DNA of 64,000 nucleotides from Auricularia sp. M13. Lineage: Eukaryota; Basidiomycota; Agaricomycetes; Auriculariales; Auriculariaceae. The stretch's first letter is position 1; every line of letters begins with the position of its first letter. The position numbers were made by a program, and so were the translations under genes. This document shows positions 57,991-64,000 of the stretch, piece after piece. Below the pieces are notes generated by a model that searched no databases, had not been told where the DNA came from, and saw nothing but the letters and a program-made list of their open reading frames with translations. The stretch lies in contig CM073200.1 in assembly GCA_037042915.1 (NCBI GenBank), positions 1,364,001 through 1,428,000 of the forward strand. The letters are read 5' to 3'.

Positions 57991-59073
57991 TCAACTGCTC
58001 TCCGGCTGCGCCTGCGCCCAGGAGGTGATGAGCGCCTCCCAGTCAGCGAGCGACGGCATGCCCGGCATCGACAGCGGCGCGTCGGCGTCCGAGGCGGGGA
58101 AGGCGAACGCGTCGGCGTCGCGCAGCAGCGGCGCGTCGGGTACTGGCGCAGGCGGGAGGTGCATGTCCAGCGGCGACATCGTCATCGGCATCGGCATCGA
58201 GGCGACCGCATCCAGGTCCAAGTGCAAGCCGAGGTCCAGGTCCGGCGCAATGACAGGCGCGGGCGCGGGAGCAGGAGCTGGCGCAGCATCGGGCACGGGC
58301 ACGGGTACGAGCGCCCACTGAAAACCGGGCGGGGGTGCCCCGGCGGGCTGCTGGACGACGACCACATCCGGCTGCGCAGGGACGCGCCGGTGGCCCTGCT
58401 CGTCCATATGCCGGACGAGCGCGTCGCGCCGGCTGAACGTCTCGCCGCACACCTCGCACGCGTTCCGGCGCGCGAGCAGCTCGCGCACGCGCGCCACGAG
58501 GTTGAGCGGGACGCCCGCGCAGAGGATCATGCCGTCGAGCTCGGCGGAGTGGGAGGAAGAGAGGGCGGCGTGGTGCGCCGAGTCGAGATGGCGCACGAGG
58601 TCGTGCGAGCGGCCGTACGACTTGGTGCACCCCGGCATGCCACAGGGCCAGCGTTTTGCAGTTGCTTGGGGAGGGGGTGGGGTGGAGGATGATGAGGATG
58701 ATGAGGTTGGGGAAGCAGACGAGGAGGGAGACGCAGACGAAGAGTTGGAAGAGGAGGATGCGCGTTCAGAGACAGACGGGGTATACGGCTTCGGCCGCGC
58801 CTGGCGATTACGCTTGCGCGGCGGCGCGCATGCCACCGTCGCTGCCTGCGGCGTTGTGGCCACTACAGCATTGGAGAGCACATGAGAGAGGTTCGCGTTG
58901 GAGATGTAGAGCATCGTGGCGGGCGCTGGCGCAGCTGAAGTTCCAAGAACCGTCGTTGACGATGCAAGAACTGTTGGCGTCATTCCAGGAACCGTGCTGG
59001 ACGATGCAAGATCTGTCGGCGTAGTTCCAAGGAACATTCTGTGGTGGGAGGGCGAGGGCTGCTGCTGTGTCAA
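57991..59073 (-). CDS. Two-finger C2H2 regulator, paralogue of the 54.8-kb gene
   Basis: Single exon, up to 360 residues from the ATG at 59073; the ATG at 58914 (MLYISNANLSHVLSN) aligns with the start of the 54.8-kb paralogue and would give 307. Finger 1 CGMPGCTKSYGRSHDLVRH...HH, spacer LCAGVPLNLVARVRELLARR, finger 2 CEVCGETFSRRDALVRH. NLS-like APPRKRNRQARPK, a long Ser run, and an Ala/Pro/Asp-rich tail ending SLADWEALITSWAQAQ. The extra N-terminus holds a repeated unit (TPT.LASS.TV.G), so the longer form may be real or leader sequence. Same orientation as its paralogue, about 2.4 kb apart. Confidence 0.85.
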   Translation of the reverse strand: MTQQQPSPSHHRMFLGTTPTDLASSSTVPGMTPTVLASSTTVLGTSAAPAPATMLYISNANLSHVLSNAVVATTPQAATVACAPPRKRNRQARPKPYTPSVSERASSSSNSSSASPSSSASPTSSSSSSSTPPPPQATAKRWPCGMPGCTKSYGRSHDLVRHLDSAHHAALSSSHSAELDGMILCAGVPLNLVARVRELLARRNACEVCGETFSRRDALVRHMDEQGHRRVPAQPDVVVVQQPAGAPPPGFQWALVPVPVPDAAPAPAPAPAPVIAPDLDLGLHLDLDAVASMPMPMTMSPLDMHLPPAPVPDAPLLRDADAFAFPASDADAPLSMPGMPSLADWEALITSWAQAQPESS

Positions 59074-59961
59074 GGTGCCTATGGCTTTCTGACTGCGGGA
59101 GCGCGCTCAGGTTGTGTAGCAATGTATTTGACGCGACGACTGCATGGCGGGCGGGTCAGAGACGGAGATAGCAACATGAACCAGCGCGACTGACATGAGG
59201 TGTCAAGATTCGAAGGAGACGCCTCCTCGAATGTCTGAGTCTGGAAGAGCGACGGCTCTTCAATCGTTTGAGTCGCAATGCTCGTGAGAGACGAGCGGGC
59301 TGCGAGCAGGTTCGAACACGCATATTTGCGAAAGAACGAGCAGGGCGACGCACGAGATGGGATTTCTGTCTTGACAAGCTCTTCCTTCAACGCACGAGAT
59401 ACTGTTTGTATCTTGATGAGTTCCTGCGTGTATCTCTTGTCGATCCCCTCGAATGAGAAGGCCGACGCTGGGAATGCATGGTCAAATTACTGCCCGCACG
59501 GGGAGTCGAACGCGCGACTTACCAGCGATAATAGCGTTCCAACCGTAGTCGCTGATCCAGGCCCCGAGCGCCGAACGGCGCACCGGGGATCGAGCGGGCA
59601 TTTGCTGCAAGCTTCGGCGGTCCTGCGACCGCTGGTCGACGGGCATGCGGGGCGGGAGGGGGCGGGGGGAAAGGGGAAGGCGGGCGGCGCCGAATGACTC
59701 TGCAGAGGTTATAAAGCCGGACGCCGGAAGCTGTGCGCCGATCCGGCACAGCCTTGGGTGGCCAAATGCTCCCGCTTGGCCACCCTCGGTCCCGCGGAAC
59801 AACCACCATTGCTATCGTTCGTCTCAGCACCGCCGGGCTCGATGGGACTATGCCTTGGAGTGGTACTTGCGCAGGGCCAAATCATATTGTCTGAGGTCCA
59901 GCAATAGAGAGTACCTCGCATCCACAATACACAGTCCAAGACGATGGAGACATCACATCTA
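59074..59961. other. Intergenic region upstream of C2H2 gene
   Basis: About 0.9 kb without a supported gene. A GTTCGACTCC sequence near 59,510 (minus strand) looks like a tRNA B box, but the surrounding stems do not pair. Confidence 0.4.
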
Positions 59962-61642
59962 TTATACAGCGGAGTCTGTGCGATCTACTTCTACCTTATG
60001 CCCGTTATCAGCCGTCACACTGCCACCTGGAGTGCGAGTAGATCTGGAAGCAATGCCTACGGTTGTACATTCAATCCCAAACTGTGGGGTCACCCCTGCC
60101 AGTGCAACTTCTTTTCCCTGATTATGGCCACCAACCTCGGGTGAATTTAAAAAAAAAAAAACAGATGGCCGTTGAGCGGCTGATCTAGAACCAATTCGAG
60201 TAAACCTTCAATCCCGAACTGAGGTCGTTCTCTTACCTGGAGCACAATCATCCCGCGCACGGGAATAGACGCGGAGGCGGGTTTCACCCTTGTGAGAGGA
60301 AGACTGTATGTCGTGGTATAGGAACCGAGAATCTCGGACGCCGAGTGTGGCTGAGAGACGCCAATAGCTGCACTTGAGTTGCCGCTATGGGAGGCCGCCA
60401 GTGCTTTCTAAGGCTGATTCAAAACGATAGCTCTGCACCAGGCGTTACAGCAGTGACAGTACTTACCGCAATATTTTCACGAACTTGATCCATCGTCGGT
60501 CTCTCAGCGGGGTCGTATTTCCAGCAAGCGAAGCACACGTCCCACAACTCGTCGCTCAACCCCAAAGCCGTGACTTCAGGCTCCGGGCGCGTGTGGACAT
60601 GCCCATTCAGGACCATTGACACCACGACATATTGATTGTGCTCCGGCCAGGGGTGCTTGCCAGTAAACGCCTGACAGGATTCAATTTCAAGGAACGCTCG
60701 CGAGGGGTAAGACATGGCGCGTTACCTGGAGAATTAGCATGCCGAAGGCGTAGATGTCTGTCTCGTGGGTCTTCGATCGTACACTGCCGTTCGAAGATCT
60801 TGCATCCTCAAGCAACAGCTCCGGTGCCGCAAATCGAAGAGTGTTCCACCTGCGGATCGAGGACATCGTTGTCCCCTCCGATTCAGGTTTGTCGATTAGG
60901 GTACTGAGGCCGAAGTCCGTCAAGAGCGCATTGCCTTCGTCGGAAACGAGCACATTCTCCTGCATATGTGAATGCTGTTAGCTGGCGTTTCCCACCCCCC
61001 ATAATTCTGAATCGTAAACTAACGCATTTGAGGTCTCCGTGTACCATTCCCAGGCTCTCATGCAGATGATAAACGGCGTCGGCGATTTGAAGAAGCTACA
61101 TAATAGATCAGAAAGGCGGAATTACGTGACTGGGCGGCCGTACCAGCAACGGCCTATTGGCGGAGGGATGGTTGGAAAGATATTGCAGAAGGTTGCCGTG
61201 CTTCATGAAGGGCGAGACGATGACGACTACATCGTCCAGATCCGCCGCAGCGCCGAAGCATGGAAGAATAAAACGGTGTCTTGCTCGTCGTATCGCACGA
61301 AGCTCGCGCCGGAGTCGCTACGTACGATTTAATTCGATGCATATCAGCTTCTTGGTATAGTGAACGTACCTCGCGGGCAGATTCATTCTCCTGCGTCTGT
61401 CGGATGACTTTGACGGCAACTTCTAGCCGGTCACCATCGATGAGCTCCAATTCGCCTTTGAGGATGCACGATGTGCCGCCCTTCGCAACGGCATTTGACG
61501 TTATGAGAACAGCGAACTGTTTTTCGATCCGGTGATCGTCTTCGTCTTCGTCTTCATCGAACAAGTCCGCCGTTACGATGTTGCCCTTGTTTATCACTAC
61601 AAAGCTGTAAGGATATAACAAGGCCTCGAAACTGTGAGACAT
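59962..61642 (-). CDS. Protein kinase, fungal TKL-like
   Basis: Exons 61642-61370, 61317-61144, 61095-61024, 60959-60726, 60670-60467, 60407-60237, 60117-59962; 427 residues if the last two are right. Kinase signatures: glycine-loop region AVAKGGTSCILKG, VAVKVI (ATP lysine), SPFMKHGNLLQYLS, HGDLKCENVLVSDEG (HGD in place of HRD, usual in this fungal group), LTDFGLST, RFAAPELL, DIYAFGMLILQ, CWKYDPAERPTMDQV. An acidic run DLFDEDEDEDD lies before the domain. The last two exons give a Ser/Gly-rich tail with no domain and are less certain. Probably an active serine/threonine kinase; its pathway is unknown. Confidence 0.83.
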
Positions 61643-62364
61643 ACTTGTCTGAGCCATATATGAACGGCTGTGGTGAAAAGGTCTGTAGGGAATCGAACGT
61701 CGAGGATGCGTGGGGCGACGTGGGGTGTTGTGGGCAGGCAAAGGAACGAGGCTGGCGTGTTTCACAGCGTCCAAACAGCGCTCGTGGCCTGCTCCCGATC
61801 GCATTTCCGACCGCTGCACGGCCGAGTTGAGACGTGCTCGCATTCTGAACATAGCCGCCACACGTGCCGGGAATGCACGTTGGCGCTGACATTGGAATGT
61901 GCAGCTAGGTTCTCGTGAATGGGTTCCCTAGTTATTACTAGTCACAAGCAGCCGCTTAGCGTGTCTGTGTAAGGCATTTGGTAGTTAACGAGGTTGGTGG
62001 GTGCATTGGCAGGAGGCAGACAGGATTGGTACCCCGACGATGCCGCCGTCGACGCTACCGTGACCTACCTACCTCCCTCTTACAAACTACAGCATCTTGT
62101 GCAGTCGCATACGTTCTCCCCGAGACCTCTTCTGATGCCTGTCTGCTTGGATTCAAAACGATACCGAGCGCGACGCGCGTTTGAGCGAGCCCGGGCCCTT
62201 GGCATATAAACGCAAACACCTCTAGTCGTGCAGCGATCAGTTCCGCCAGGCCATGGCTCGAGTTTCCTGGATAACTACTGTCTCTGGCTTTTGGTCTGGA
62301 TTGCACGAAGAACTATGTACTCTAACAACAATATGGAATCTGAAGTATGCCTGCCGTCCTTTTT
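61643..62364. other. Intergenic region between kinase and flavin monooxygenase
   Basis: Upstream region of the kinase and downstream region of the monooxygenase. No feature recognised. Confidence 0.45.
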
Positions 62365-63546
62365 TCATGTCTGCTTGTTCCAGCGCTCCTTGGCGGCCTC
62401 TCCGATGTTATCCCACATCTCGCTTTCAGGCTCGTAGAACGCTCCCTTGGTCGCGCCATCAGTCTCTTCCGCGTCGACAGCTGCAATCGGCGCAAAGTCC
62501 TTCTCCCACTGCGCGACTGCCGCATCCAACTCCTCGAGCGACTTGCCGCGGGCGGATACGATAGCCTCTCCGAGAAGGCGCGCGCCATGCGTGCCGATGT
62601 TGGCGCCCTTGCCCGCGAACGGCGTCATGAGGTGGAACGCGTCGCCGACGATGGTGACGCCCCTGCGGTGCGGCCACGTGTGGCCGACGGGCATCTGGTA
62701 CAGCGTGCGGCTGACGAACGAGCCCTCGTCGCCCGCGAGGATGAAGTCGCGCAGGTACGGCGCCCAGCCGCCGAAGTGCTCCATAATCTTCTTCACGGCG
62801 TCCGCCTGGCTCAGGCCGTGGAACGCCCTCTCGTCCGGCGTCGCGATCCAGGTGTACGCGCGCACGCGCCCGTCGCCGCAGTACTGCGCGTAGATGCACT
62901 TCTGCTGCGCGAACGCGTAGACGGTGCCCTTGCCGACGCGCGCGGCGAGCTCGGGGTGCTCGCTCGCCCTCCACGAGACCTCGAACCCGTTCACGCCAGT
63001 GTAGACCGGCTTGGTGTTGCTCACGAGCGGGCGCACGCGCGAGCGCCCGCCGTCCGCGCCGATGAGCAGGTCGACGACGGTCTTGTGCCCGTTGGCGAAC
63101 GTCAGCTCCCACTCGTCGGTGCCCGCGACGGGCGCGGCGGAGACGAACGCGTGCCCCCACTTGATGCTGCCCTCCGGCGCGGCGTCGACGAGAATCTTGC
63201 GCAGCACGGGGCGGTCGATCTCGGGCCGCTGCGGGTTCTCCTCTTCGTCGGGCGGCGTGAACTGGTAGAGCGACTCGCCGGTGTGGTTCGTCATGACCGC
63301 GAGCGCGCCCTCCGGCCGCCACACCTTGCGGTACACGTCGCCGACGCCCGCCGCGATGAGCGCCGCCTGGCCCGTGCTGACGTGCAGGTCGAGCGAGCCG
63401 CCGAACGTCGCGCGCGAGGTGATGTCCGCGTCGCGTTCGTAGAGCGTGGCTGGCACGCCATGGCGCACGAGGACGTTCAGAACGACGAGGCCGACTGGCC
63501 CGGCGCCGATGATAGCAATGCGCGGCGTCTTCGACTGTTCAGACAT
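62365..63546 (-). CDS. TetX-like FAD-dependent monooxygenase
   Basis: Single exon, 393 residues from MSEQSKTPRIAIIGAGPVG; an upstream ATG at 63582 would add 12 residues but lies before a better start. Group A flavin monooxygenase: nucleotide fold IAIIGAGPVGLVVLNVL, the FGGSLDLHVSTGQ motif typical of TetX and relatives, DG motif LIGADGGRSRVRP, and FAD-ribityl motif VTIVGDAFHLMTPFAGKGAN. The length matches TetX-type enzymes (about 390). Such proteins hydroxylate or epoxidise diffusible small molecules and can detoxify antibiotics. Very GC-rich compared with its flanks. Could serve the isocyanide locus 8 kb away, or act alone. Confidence 0.92.
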   Translation of the reverse strand: MSEQSKTPRIAIIGAGPVGLVVLNVLVRHGVPATLYERDADITSRATFGGSLDLHVSTGQAALIAAGVGDVYRKVWRPEGALAVMTNHTGESLYQFTPPDEEENPQRPEIDRPVLRKILVDAAPEGSIKWGHAFVSAAPVAGTDEWELTFANGHKTVVDLLIGADGGRSRVRPLVSNTKPVYTGVNGFEVSWRASEHPELAARVGKGTVYAFAQQKCIYAQYCGDGRVRAYTWIATPDERAFHGLSQADAVKKIMEHFGGWAPYLRDFILAGDEGSFVSRTLYQMPVGHTWPHRRGVTIVGDAFHLMTPFAGKGANIGTHGARLLGEAIVSARGKSLEELDAAVAQWEKDFAPIAAVDAEETDGATKGAFYEPESEMWDNIGEAAKERWNKQT

Positions 63547-64000
63547 TGTGTTGCTGTGCAAGAATCGTCGTCTTGCGACCACTCACTTTAAATGTCTCAA
63601 CGCTCCCTGAGTCGAGCCCTGCACGCGTAAGCGTGGAAGTGTGCCGGCAGCATACCCGGCCATTTTCGACCAGTCGGCGAATGTTGAATCTCAAGGCTAC
63701 GCGCAAGCCTTGCCTTTGCATTTTTCGAGGATCGGCATGAGAGCCACAATCAGAGTGACCTTTTGTAGCGGAACGCTGCCGCAGCCCAATCTTATCTGAT
63801 GACGCTTACCTAATGTTTTCCCCGAAATCCATCGGCGTTTGGATGCTGGCCCATAATTGGCAGTCTGAAGTCAACCCTGGACTGCTGAGTCGGTGGCCTG
63901 GACTGCTTAGAAAAGAGCGCATCCGGCACCGCGTGCTCACAGCCTAAAGTGGTGAGGAAAGCTTCTTTCCAACTCTCTGAGATTTCTCTGGTTCACTTAG
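63547..64000. other. Right-end region
   Basis: Upstream region of the TetX-like gene; no further gene visible before the window ends. Confidence 0.5.

Noticed and set aside
59480-59580. tRNA gene on the minus strand (GTTCGACTCC B box, a 6-bp stem that could be an intron-bearing anticodon arm)
   Set aside because: The T stem pairs at only two of five positions and no acceptor 5' partner for GTGCGGGC is present.
62347-63591. 414-codon plus-strand frame opposite the TetX-like gene
   Set aside because: Antisense shadow of a GC-rich gene; the minus strand carries all flavin-enzyme motifs.

Overview
The window reads as nuclear DNA of a filamentous basidiomycete, most likely a wood- or litter-associated Agaricomycete. 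Introns are very short (mostly 45-65 bases, GT-AG, one GC-AG), genes lie close together on both strands, and the gene set fits that group: F-box proteins, a TKL-like kinase with an HGD catalytic loop, DUF3494 ice-binding protein, GH88, small secreted proteins, and young Ty3/gypsy elements. Exon borders were worked out by hand from reading-frame continuity, splice dinucleotides and family motifs.

Layout. 0-6.5 kb: three tandem copies of a small secreted hydrophobic protein family, with an eIF2B-beta gene between the first and second. 6.5-11 kb: a DUF3494 ice-binding-like gene flanked by a diverged direct duplication (about 6.8 and 9.9 kb), then a 160-bp MITE. 11-14.4 kb: Rad9 checkpoint clamp gene and an F-box gene. 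14.7-27.6 kb: a C2H2 zinc-finger gene split by a young Ty3/gypsy element (14,792-26,942). That element carries an antisense, intron-containing zinc-knuckle gene and is itself interrupted by a 2.4-kb DNA transposon with 10-bp target duplications and arrays of a CGTGCGCA motif. 28-41 kb: F-box gene, a fourth divergent member of the secreted family, a second C2H2 gene, an MFS transporter, a small hypothetical gene and a third C2H2 gene. 43.5-48 kb: secreted GH88 enzyme, a 635-bp DNA element with 11-bp flanking repeats, and a secreted unknown. 49.5-63.6 kb: a flavin monooxygenase divergent from a fused isocyanide synthase/2-oxoglutarate dioxygenase, two paralogous two-finger C2H2 regulators, a kinase and a second flavin monooxygenase.

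The strongest candidate system is the 49.5-63.6 kb stretch. A bifunctional isocyanide synthase-dioxygenase shares its upstream region with an aromatic-ring-type flavin hydroxylase, has two C2H2 regulators downstream and a TetX-like flavin monooxygenase further on. This looks like a small, apparently uncharacterised isocyanide-type metabolite locus. Two other notable points are a local family of five C2H2 proteins that share a GVP spacer motif, three of which have only one finger, and the secreted-protein family whose second, third and fourth exons are almost invariant in length.
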